A DNA stretch of 21,249 nucleotides, taken from contig DLGP01000029.1 of NCBI GenBank assembly GCA_002482765.1, forward strand, positions 2,395 through 23,643. The letters are read 5' to 3'. The stretch is from Alphaproteobacteria bacterium UBA7691 (lineage in GTDB: Bacteria; Pseudomonadota; Alphaproteobacteria; Ferrovibrionales; Ferrovibrionaceae). The notes under the pieces are model-generated. The model was not told where the DNA came from and made no database searches. It saw nothing but the letters and a program-made list of their open reading frames with translations. Numbering within the stretch: the first letter of the stretch is position 1; each line of letters begins with the position of its first letter. Made by a program: the position numbers and the translations under genes. This document shows positions 7,302 through 13,292 of the stretch, one piece after another.

Positions 7302-7667
7302 ATGATGCGTAATCGGCCCCGTTTCACTGCATGGCTTGCTGCCCTGGCATTGCTGTTTGCCAGCGCGGCCTTGCCATTGCTGCATGGCGCCCAGGCCCGG
7401 CCCGGCGCGGATCACCAGCAGCATGATGCCGCGAACCATCAGCATGATGGTGCGATGATGCACCATGATCCAGGCCAGCCGGCCCCGGCTGCCGATTGTG
7501 GCAATGATTGCGGCCTGTGCCTGAATTGCGCCTTGTGCAATCTGCAAGCCCTGGCCCAATCCGCCCCTTGGCGCGTGTTGCCCGCTGTGACGCCCCTGCC
7601 CGGCCGGACTGGTATTGAGCCAGCAAGCCATATCGCCGCCCTGCCGGCAGAACCCCCGCAAATCTAG
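7302..7667 (+). CDS. Secreted His/Cys-rich protein, putative copper binding (DUF2946-like)
   Basis: A 121-aa protein with an N-terminal hydrophobic signal or anchor (residues ~9-30, after RNRPR), then a His/Met/Asp-rich segment (HQQHDAANHQHDGAMMHHD, 38-56) and a cysteine cluster C66-x3-C-x2-C-x2-C-x2-C79. This pattern suits binding of copper or another soft metal in the periplasm. It resembles small DUF2946-type proteins encoded in copper clusters, but assignment to that family is tentative. Two adjacent ATGs (7302 and 7305) are possible starts. Neither has a clear ribosome binding site, and the promoter predicts a transcription start at about this position, so leaderless translation is plausible. 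It is the first gene of the copper operon. Confidence 0.7.
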   Translation: MMRNRPRFTAWLAALALLFASAALPLLHGAQARPGADHQQHDAANHQHDGAMMHHDPGQPAPAADCGNDCGLCLNCALCNLQALAQSAPWRVLPAVTPLPGRTGIEPASHIAALPAEPPQI

Positions 7668-7743
7668 GTCACGGACTAGCTGCGCATCGCCGCTCCACTT
7701 GTGGTTGATGCAGCCCTGACTCATATGATTTTACGAGGGTAAC

Positions 7744-8211
7744 ATGCGCTCACTTTTGCTTTGGTCCTTGCTGGCCGGCTGGCTGCCGCTTGCCGCCCTG
7801 GCGGCGGAACCAGCGCCGATCCAGCCCAATCCCGCCGATCCGGCCGCCGCTGCGGTGCCGCTGACCTATCGCTCGGCTTTCTCAACCGAACTGCGCCCGC
7901 AACAGCCGCCACGCGGCGATTGGCGCCAGGCCAATGACCGGGTGCGCGCAGTGGGTGGTTTTGCCGGTGCGCTGAAGGATGAGGCGCCCGCAACGCCGCC
8001 GCAGCACCAGCATGGCGAAAAACAGCCAGACGGGCACAGGCACACCATGCCGGGCCACACCATGCCGGGCCATAAAATGCCGGACCATAAAATGTCTGAA
8101 AAATGTAAGCCGGAACGCTGCATGCAAATGCGCGGGATGCCCAAGCAGGGCCAGCCACAGGACGGCAAAAAGCATGACCGGCATCACCAGCATGGTGGAG
8201 ACAAGCCATGA
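7744..8211 (+). CDS. Periplasmic His/Met-repeat protein of the copper operon
   Basis: A 155-aa protein with a Sec signal peptide (MRSLLLWSLLAGWLPLAALA, cleavage near Ala20-Ala21). The next part, PADPAAAAVPLTYRSAFSTEL...DWRQANDRVRAVGGFAGALKDE (30-80), resembles small proteins that precede TolC-type genes in heavy-metal clusters (recalled). The C-terminal half is a metal-binding-looking region with four pentapeptide repeats H(T/K)MPG-like at 100-119, two Cys (121, 126), further Met, and a terminal HDRHHQH. Start support is strong: GAGG (7735-7738) is 5 bases upstream. The stop overlaps the TolC-like start in ATGA, so the two are coupled. The likely job is copper binding and delivery to, or stabilisation of, the outer-membrane partner. 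No enzyme motif is present. Confidence 0.78.
   Translation: MRSLLLWSLLAGWLPLAALAAEPAPIQPNPADPAAAAVPLTYRSAFSTELRPQQPPRGDWRQANDRVRAVGGFAGALKDEAPATPPQHQHGEKQPDGHRHTMPGHTMPGHKMPDHKMSEKCKPERCMQMRGMPKQGQPQDGKKHDRHHQHGGDKP
8041..8100 (+). repeat. Four tandem 15-bp repeats encoding His-Met pentapeptides
   Basis: Units 1 and 2 (8041-8055, 8056-8070) are identical, CACACCATGCCGGGC. Units 3 and 4 (CATAAAATGCCGGAC, CATAAAATGTCTGAA) have diverged. They encode HTMPG, HTMPG, HKMPD, HKMSE. The perfect identity of the first two units suggests recent duplication or slippage, so copy number may vary between strains. Confidence 0.85.
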
Positions 8212-9551
8212 GCCGCCGCCTGCCTGTATTTGCCCTGGCCCTGCTGCTGGGCGGCTGCGCCGCGCCGCTGGCACAGCAAGGCTTCACGGATATCGCCGAC
8301 CGCACCGCCGGCAGCATCGGCAGCCGGCCGGCCTGGCTGCTGACCAGCGCGGATGAAGCCGCCGCGCGGCAACGCCTGGACCAGTTGCTGGCCGCGCCGC
8401 TTGATATTGATAGCGCGGTGCAGATTGCGTTGCTCAACAATCGCCATCTGCAACAGGCCTATGCCGAATTAGGCATTGGCGCCGCCGATCTGGCGGCAGC
8501 CCGGCGGCCGGAAAATCCCGGCATCGGTTTTGGCCGCTTCCGGCGCGGCCAGGAAATCGAGATCGAGCGCAGCCTGGGCTTCAACCTGCTCGGCCTGCTG
8601 GCGCTGCCAGTCACCGCCGGTATCGAGGAGCGCCGCTTTGAGCAGACCAAGCTGCGCCTGGCAGCGGAATCGCTGGCTTTGGCTGCCCGGGTGAAACTGG
8701 CATGGTATGATGCCGTGGCGGCGGCGCAACTGGCGCAGCATGCCGAACAGGTGACGGAAGCCGCCGCCACCCAGGCGGAACTGGCGCGCCGCATGCGCGC
8801 CGCCGGCAATTGGAGCCTGCTGGATTACAGCCGCGAACAGCTTTTCCATGGCGAAGCGGCAGCCAGGCTGGCAAAAACCCGGCTGACCGCCGACCGCGCC
8901 CGCGAAAAGCTCGGCCGGCTGCTCGGCCTGTGGGGCGCCGACATGGCCTATCGCCTGCCGGAACGCCTGCCGGCCCTGCCGGCTGCACCGCGCAGCATCG
9001 ACAATATCGAAGCCGCCACCATAACCGGCCGGCTGGATATTCAGATGGCGCAGGCCGATCTGGCCGCGCTGGGCCGGGCGCATGGCCTGACCCAGGCGAC
9101 CCGTTTCATCAACCTGCTGGAGACTGGCCTGGTGCGCAACAGCGAAAGCGGCCGCAAGGACCAGACCGGTTATGAACTGCGCCTGGAAGTGCCGCTATTC
9201 GATTTCGGCGATGCCCGCGCCACCCGGGCCGAGCATCTGTATCGCCAGGGCCTACAACATCTGGCGGCACTGGCGGTGGATGCCCGTTCGGCGGCGCGCG
9301 AAAGTTATCTCGGCTATCGCACCAGCTTTGACCTGGCGCGCCACCATCAGCAGAACCTGCTGCCATTGCGGCAGAAAATCTCGGAGGAAATGCTGCTGCG
9401 CTACAACGGCATGCTAGTCAGTGTGTTTGACCTGCTGGCCGATGCCCGCGAGCAGATCCTGGCCACCGAAGCCGCGCTTGAAGCCCAGCGCGATTTCTGG
9501 CGCGCCGATACCGAACTCAGCTTCGTCACCCTGATCGCCCCGCAGGATTGA
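8208..9551 (+). CDS. TolC-family outer-membrane efflux lipoprotein
   Basis: A 447-aa outer-membrane channel protein of the TolC/CusC type. The N-terminus has a lipoprotein signal with lipobox LLGGC (Cys17), so it should be lipid-anchored. Two long helical TolC repeats follow: DIDSAVQIALLNNRHLQQAYAELGIGAADLAAARRPENPGI in the first half, and a second beginning near RLDIQMAQADLAAL. Beta-strand segments (GYELRLEVPLFDFGDARATRAEH) supply the barrel. It overlaps the upstream gene by 4 bp, and 8 bases separate its stop from the oxidase ATG. TolC proteins normally work with an inner-membrane pump and a membrane-fusion protein, but no CusA/CusB or P-type ATPase gene is present here. The partner must be encoded elsewhere, or the protein has a different role in this cluster. 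Confidence 0.9.
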   Translation: MSRRLPVFALALLLGGCAAPLAQQGFTDIADRTAGSIGSRPAWLLTSADEAAARQRLDQLLAAPLDIDSAVQIALLNNRHLQQAYAELGIGAADLAAARRPENPGIGFGRFRRGQEIEIERSLGFNLLGLLALPVTAGIEERRFEQTKLRLAAESLALAARVKLAWYDAVAAAQLAQHAEQVTEAAATQAELARRMRAAGNWSLLDYSREQLFHGEAAARLAKTRLTADRAREKLGRLLGLWGADMAYRLPERLPALPAAPRSIDNIEAATITGRLDIQMAQADLAALGRAHGLTQATRFINLLETGLVRNSESGRKDQTGYELRLEVPLFDFGDARATRAEHLYRQGLQHLAALAVDARSAARESYLGYRTSFDLARHHQQNLLPLRQKISEEMLLRYNGMLVSVFDLLADAREQILATEAALEAQRDFWRADTELSFVTLIAPQD

Positions 9552-9559
9552 GAAACATC

Positions 9560-10843
9560 ATGCTCACAAGACGCACACTTTTTGCCGCCGCCTCAGGCAT
9601 TGCCGCCGCTGCCGTCAGCCGCTCGGCCCTGGCCAGCCTGCCCGAACCGGCCTATGCCGCAACCGGCGCCAGCACCGCGCCGCCGGCCCTGCCCGGCAGC
9701 GGCCGGCCGTTTAACCCGGTGGTGACGCTGAACGGCTGGTCGGCGCCCTGGCGCATGAAGGATGGCTGGAAGGAATTCCATCTGGTAGCCGAGCCGGTGG
9801 TGCGCGAAATCGCCCCCGGCATGAAGGCCAATCTATGGGGCTATAACGGCCAATCGCCCGGCCCGACCATCGAGGCGGTGGAAGGCGACCGGGTGCGGTT
9901 GTTTGTCACCAACAAACTGCCGGAACACACCACGATCCACTGGCATGGCCAGATCCTGCCCAGCGGCATGGATGGCGTGGGCGGCCTGAGCCAGCCGCAT
10001 ATCAAGCCGGGCGAAACCTATGTCTACGAGTTTCAGCTGCGCAAATCCGGCACCTTCATGTATCACCCGCATGCCGACGAGATGGTGCAGATGGCAATGG
10101 GCATGATGGGCATGTTCATCGTGCATCCGCGCGACCCGAACCAGTATCGTGTCGACCGCGACTTCGTGTTCCTGATGAATGCCTACGAAATCGCGCCCGG
10201 TGCCGCCACGCCGAAAGTGGTGGAGATGACCAACTTCAATCTATGGACCTGGAACAGCCGGGTATTTCCCGGCATCGATGCGCTGCCGGTGCGGCTGGGC
10301 GACCGGGTGCGGATCCGCTTCGGCAACCTGACCATGACCAACCATCCGATCCATCTGCATGGCTATGATTTTGCCGTTACCGGCACCGATGGCGGCTGGG
10401 TGCCGCCGCAGGCACGCTGGCCGGAAGTGACCATCGATTGCCCGGTGGGGGCGATGCGCGCCTTTGAATTTGATGCCGTGCATCCAGGTGATTGGGCGTT
10501 TCACTGCCACAAGTCGCATCACACCATGAATGCCATGGGCCATGACGTGCCGACCATGATCGGCGTGGATCACCATGGCCTGGCGCGCCGCATTGTGTCG
10601 CTGATCCCGGATTACATGATGATGGGCGAACGCGGCATGGCCGATATGGGCGAGATGGAAATGGAATTGCCGGAAAACACCCTGCCGATGATGACCGGCA
10701 GCGGCCCGTTCGGCCCACTGGAAATGGGCGGCATGTTCACTGTGGTGAAGGTGCGCGAGGGGCTGGGGCGCAACGATTACCGCGATCCGGGCTGGTATCG
10801 CCATCCACCCGGCAGCGTGGCCTACAAATGGCCCAAGACCTGA
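9560..10843 (+). CDS. Tat-exported two-domain multicopper oxidase
   Basis: A 427-aa periplasmic multicopper oxidase, probably oxidising Cu(I) to Cu(II) with O2. The Tat signal is visible (LTRRTLF then an Ala-rich stretch, residues 2-27). The four copper-ligand motifs are HWHG (His127, His129), YHPHADEM (His169, His171), HPIHLHG (His262, 265, 267) and HCHKSHHTMNAM (His315, Cys316, His317, His321, Met326). Only ~90 residues separate motif 2 from motif 3, so the middle domain of CopA/CueO-type three-domain oxidases is missing. The single type-1 site is in the second domain. A Met-rich tail (about 353-391) may feed Cu(I). The start at 9560 places the twin Arg at residues 4-5. A TTG at 9548 is the alternative. 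Confidence 0.92.
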   Translation: MLTRRTLFAAASGIAAAAVSRSALASLPEPAYAATGASTAPPALPGSGRPFNPVVTLNGWSAPWRMKDGWKEFHLVAEPVVREIAPGMKANLWGYNGQSPGPTIEAVEGDRVRLFVTNKLPEHTTIHWHGQILPSGMDGVGGLSQPHIKPGETYVYEFQLRKSGTFMYHPHADEMVQMAMGMMGMFIVHPRDPNQYRVDRDFVFLMNAYEIAPGAATPKVVEMTNFNLWTWNSRVFPGIDALPVRLGDRVRIRFGNLTMTNHPIHLHGYDFAVTGTDGGWVPPQARWPEVTIDCPVGAMRAFEFDAVHPGDWAFHCHKSHHTMNAMGHDVPTMIGVDHHGLARRIVSLIPDYMMMGERGMADMGEMEMELPENTLPMMTGSGPFGPLEMGGMFTVVKVREGLGRNDYRDPGWYRHPPGSVAYKWPKT

Positions 10844-10879
10844 TCCCGCTTGCACAGCATTCGATTGAAGGAAACCATC

Positions 10880-11392
10880 ATGCTGAAACCATTCCTGCTT
10901 ATTCTGCCTTTGCTGCTGGCTTCTGGCGCGGTCCTGGCTGCGCCGGACCACAAACATGGCGGCCATGGCAAGGGCCATCACGATCACGGCCCGGCAACAT
11001 CCGGCTATGACGGCCATGCCGCAGCCTTGGGCGAGCCGGGCGATCCCAAGGCAGCGGCCCGTGTGGTGCAGGTCACCATGCGCGACACCATGCGCTTTGA
11101 GCCTGCCACGGTGACGGTGAAAAAAGGCGAGACGATCCGCTTTGTGGTGAAGAATGCCGGCCAGCTCAAACATGAGATGACCCTGGGCACCATGGCGGAA
11201 TTGCTGGAACATGCCGAGGTGATGCAGCGCTTTCCCGATATGGAACATGATGACGCCAATGCCGTTACCGTGGCGCCGGGCGAAAGCCGGGAGATCCTGT
11301 GGAAATTCACCAAGGCCGGCAGTTTTGATTATGGCTGCCTGATCCCGGGCCATCTGCAAGGCGGCATGAAGGGCCGCATCATTGTGCGATGA
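10880..11392 (+). CDS. Periplasmic cupredoxin with His-rich N-terminus
   Basis: A 170-aa blue-copper type protein. A Sec signal peptide (MLKPFLLILPLLLASGAVLA, cleavage about Ala21) leads into a His-rich linker (HKHGGHGKGHHDHG, 24-37), followed by a cupredoxin fold. Its type-1 ligands are visible: His98 in LKHEM, Cys153 in YGC, His158 in PGH and Met163 in GGMKG. The VTVKKGETIRFVVKN strand is typical of plastocyanin/azurin-like folds. AAGGA (10868-10872) lies 7 bases before the start. Its stop overlaps the next start in ATGA. It probably accepts copper or electrons beside the multicopper oxidase. The exact partner is inferred from operon position only. Confidence 0.9.
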   Translation: MLKPFLLILPLLLASGAVLAAPDHKHGGHGKGHHDHGPATSGYDGHAAALGEPGDPKAAARVVQVTMRDTMRFEPATVTVKKGETIRFVVKNAGQLKHEMTLGTMAELLEHAEVMQRFPDMEHDDANAVTVAPGESREILWKFTKAGSFDYGCLIPGHLQGGMKGRIIVR

Positions 11393-11694
11393 GGCCCTTC
11401 ATGCAGACGCTGTTTGCCGGCACGATCGCCCTGCTGCTGATCGGCAGCGGCCCAGCCCTGGCGCAAGCAACCGGCAGCGCCGAGGGTGAAATCCGCCGCA
11501 TCGACAAGGAAGCCGGCAAGATCACCATCCGCCATGGCCCGATTGCCGAGCTGGACATGCCGGCGATGAGCATGGTGTTCCGGCCCGTTGATCCGGCTTT
11601 GCTGGAGCGGCTGCAAACCGGCGACAAGGTGCGTTTCACCACCCGGCATGAAAACGGCACCTATTTTTTGCTGGACGCCACGCCGCAGAAATAA
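11389..11694 (+). CDS. CusF-like periplasmic copper-binding protein
   Basis: A 101-aa protein with a signal peptide (to about Ala25) and a small OB-fold CusF domain: GEIRRIDKEAGKITIRHGPI then LDMPAMSMVFRP and GDKVRFTTR. In Escherichia coli CusF, Cu(I) is bound by His, two Met and a capping Trp. Here the His (49) and Met pair (60, 62) are kept, while the Trp position is Met57 (DMPAMSM instead of NWPEMTM). It would carry Cu(I) in the periplasm. The start at 11389 is coupled to the cupredoxin stop (ATGA). A second in-frame ATG at 11401 has GAGG six bases upstream and is a real alternative. It is the last gene of the copper operon. No cusCBA-type pump accompanies it. Confidence 0.88.
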   Translation: MRPFMQTLFAGTIALLLIGSGPALAQATGSAEGEIRRIDKEAGKITIRHGPIAELDMPAMSMVFRPVDPALLERLQTGDKVRFTTRHENGTYFLLDATPQK

Positions 11695-11703
11695 CTGCGG
11701 CCA

Positions 11704-11747
11704 TCCGGCGCGAAGCACGGCATAATACTGTCGTCCTTCGCGCCGGA
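11704..11747 (+). terminator. Long hairpin after the copper operon
   Basis: TCCGGCGCGAAG (11704-11715) pairs perfectly over 12 bp with CTTCGCGCCGGA (11736-11747) around a 20-base loop. It begins 9 bases after the cusF-like stop. No T-run follows, so it is not a canonical intrinsic terminator. It may act as an mRNA 3' stabiliser or attenuating structure ahead of the next gene. Confidence 0.5.
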
Positions 11748-11759
11748 AGCCGCCCGCCC

Positions 11760-12617
11760 TTGCCGCCCACGTCCCTCAGCCAAGCCGAAATTGACCAATT
11801 GGCCGCCGGCCGCCGGGCCTTGCTGCGGGCGGCATGGCAAAGCGGCCTGCGCCTGGAGCTGCGCCAGGATTTTGCCGAACTGGCGGCGCTCAACCGGCAG
11901 CATCGCCCGAGCTGGCATGCCCTGGCGCCAAGCTTTGATCCACGCCAGGGCGGCATCGGGCCGCAGAACGGCTTCTGGCTGCGCGGCTGCGCCGCCGATG
12001 GCCAGGTGGTGGCGGCCCAGGCGGCGCGCTTCTATGATTTTGGCGGCGCAAGCCTGAGCCAGCATTTGTCTGAGCTGCGGCTGTTTTATCCTGCGCCTGC
12101 ACAGCAGGCGGCGCCGGGAGAAACCTGCCAGGCGCCGGCGGAAGCCGGGCTGCTGCATGGCCGCGCCACGTTTTCAGGCGCCACCTGGGTGGCGCCGGCC
12201 TGGCGCGGGCGCGGCCTGGCCGGCATCCTGCCCCGGCTGTCGCGCCTGCTGGCGCTGGCGCGCTGGCAAAGTGACCTGACTTTCAGCTTTGTGGCCGATG
12301 CTTTGCTGGCGCGCGGCCTGGCGGCAACCTATGGCTATCGCAATATCGCGCCCGGCATGCGCTGGCTGGCTGGTGATGGCACGGTATTGTTTGCCGGCGC
12401 GCTGGTCTGGCTGCCACGTCACGCATTACTCGACGACCTGGCCGAATTCTGCGCGCGGCTCGCCTCAGCCGCGCCGCTCGGCCAGCACGGCGCCCAAAGC
12501 CATATCGGTGACGATGCGGATCAGGTCGCGGCGCATCTGGTCGCTGACCTGGGGCACCTGGAAACCATAGAGCAGGGTGTGGCGCGCATGGAACATGTGG
12601 TCGATGGCGCCGAATAG
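11760..12617 (+). CDS. GNAT-like acetyltransferase with antisense C-terminal tail
   Basis: A 285-aa product resembling GNAT-fold proteins. FSGATWVAPAWRGRGLAGILPRLSRLLAL (138-166) looks like the acetyl-CoA-binding loop and helix, and YGYRNIAPGMRWLAGDGTVLFAGALVWLPR (191-220) like a closing strand region. The substrate is unknown. There is no ATG near the expected start: the best start is TTG at 11760, with GGAAG (11745-11749) upstream, directly after a strong hairpin. The last ~50 codons (236-285) lie antisense to the 3' end of tetR, a convergent overlap of 153 bp. That segment has no recognisable motif and probably reflects loss of an earlier stop. The body of the gene appears intact. The exact family is moderately certain. 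Confidence 0.65.
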   Translation: MPPTSLSQAEIDQLAAGRRALLRAAWQSGLRLELRQDFAELAALNRQHRPSWHALAPSFDPRQGGIGPQNGFWLRGCAADGQVVAAQAARFYDFGGASLSQHLSELRLFYPAPAQQAAPGETCQAPAEAGLLHGRATFSGATWVAPAWRGRGLAGILPRLSRLLALARWQSDLTFSFVADALLARGLAATYGYRNIAPGMRWLAGDGTVLFAGALVWLPRHALLDDLAEFCARLASAAPLGQHGAQSHIGDDADQVAAHLVADLGHLETIEQGVARMEHVVDGAE

Positions 12618-13124
12618 CGTGAAATAGAACAACATCGGATCAACGGCGCGGAATTCGCCGCAGCGCTGGCCTTCCGCCAGCAGCTTGCGGTGAAACTCCA
12701 CCACCGGGGTGACAAAAAAATCCGACACCTGCTGCGCCACCTCGGCGCTGCTCTGATACAGCAGATCGTGAATCAGGCGGTTGAGATAGGGCGAGCGGTA
12801 ATAGGCATTGACGATGCCGGCGATATGCAGCTTGAGCTTCTCGGTCGGCGTGGCGTTCTGGCGCAGCAGGGTGTTGAGCTGGCGCACGGCGGCCAGGGCA
12901 TCGCGTTTGAGCAGGGCGGTGAGCAGGCCGGTCTTGCTGCCGAAATGATATTTGACCAGCGCGCCATTCAGCCCCGACCGCGCCGCCACATCCTTCAGCG
13001 TCAGTTCGGTGGAGCCGCGCTCGATCATCACGCTGCTGGCTGCTTGCAGCAGACGCGCCGGGGCATTGCCGCGCGCCTGGCGTTCGGTTTCGGCGGGCGG
13101 GCGGTCCCGATCTTCAACAAACAT
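12465..13124 (-). CDS. TetR/AcrR-family transcriptional regulator
   Basis: A 219-aa regulator. The N-terminal TetR DNA-binding domain spans ~18-68: ARLLQAASSVMIERGSTELTLKDVAARSGLNGALVKYHFGSKTGLLTAL, with the recognition helix at GLNGALVKYHFGSK. The C-terminal ligand domain is helical with aromatic residues (IHDLLYQSSAEV, FYFTLFGAIDHMFHARHTLLYGF), and its effector is unknown. It is divergent from the substrate-binding protein gene. The 168-bp gap holds an AT-rich palindrome over that gene's -35 box, so it most likely represses the transport/ligase genes and perhaps itself (inference). No good ribosome binding site precedes the ATG at 13124. Its 3' end overlaps the convergent GNAT-like gene. 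Confidence 0.9.
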   Translation of the reverse strand: MFVEDRDRPPAETERQARGNAPARLLQAASSVMIERGSTELTLKDVAARSGLNGALVKYHFGSKTGLLTALLKRDALAAVRQLNTLLRQNATPTEKLKLHIAGIVNAYYRSPYLNRLIHDLLYQSSAEVAQQVSDFFVTPVVEFHRKLLAEGQRCGEFRAVDPMLFYFTLFGAIDHMFHARHTLLYGFQVPQVSDQMRRDLIRIVTDMALGAVLAERRG

Positions 13125-13206
13125 GGTCTGTAACAGGCATCATTCCGATTCCATTCCGGCAGGGCATTATCTACCGAAACCCAAGGAATTGAATCCACTA
13201 TTAATT

Positions 13207-13226
13207 ATTTAATTGACTAATTAAAT
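13207..13226. promoter_or_regulatory. AT-rich palindrome, probable TetR operator
   Basis: ATTTAATT (13207-13214), GACT, AATTAAAT (13219-13226) is a perfect 8-bp dyad in otherwise GC-rich DNA. It sits between divergent tetR and the substrate-binding protein gene. It covers the TTGACT -35 of the probable plus-strand promoter, a classic position for repression. Confidence 0.6.
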
Positions 13227-13241
13227 CTCTTTCGCCTTAAT
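13213..13241 (+). promoter_or_regulatory. Probable promoter of the substrate-binding protein gene
   Basis: TTGACT (13213-13218) and CTTAAT (13236-13241) are separated by 17 bp. The -35 matches 5 of 6 and the -10 matches 4 of 6 consensus positions. The expected start of transcription near 13248 leaves a 45-base leader before the ATG at 13293. Confidence 0.5.
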
Positions 13242-13292
13242 TTGCCCCGCCCAGAGAAGGCAGTGCCATCAAGGCCCATGGAGGAAATGCAG

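Noticed and set aside
7699..7729. TTGTGG/TATGAT pair with 19-bp spacing upstream of the His/Met-repeat gene
   Set aside because: It looks like a second MerR-type promoter by spacing, but the spacer has no dyad and the hexamers are weak.
8041..8100. CRISPR-like short repeat array
   Set aside because: The 15-bp units are contiguous without spacers, in frame, and encode a peptide repeat.
10241..11359. 372-codon antisense frame across the multicopper oxidase and cupredoxin
   Set aside because: It mirrors two clear genes, and its His/Met/Ala-rich product is a complement artefact of HCH-type codons.
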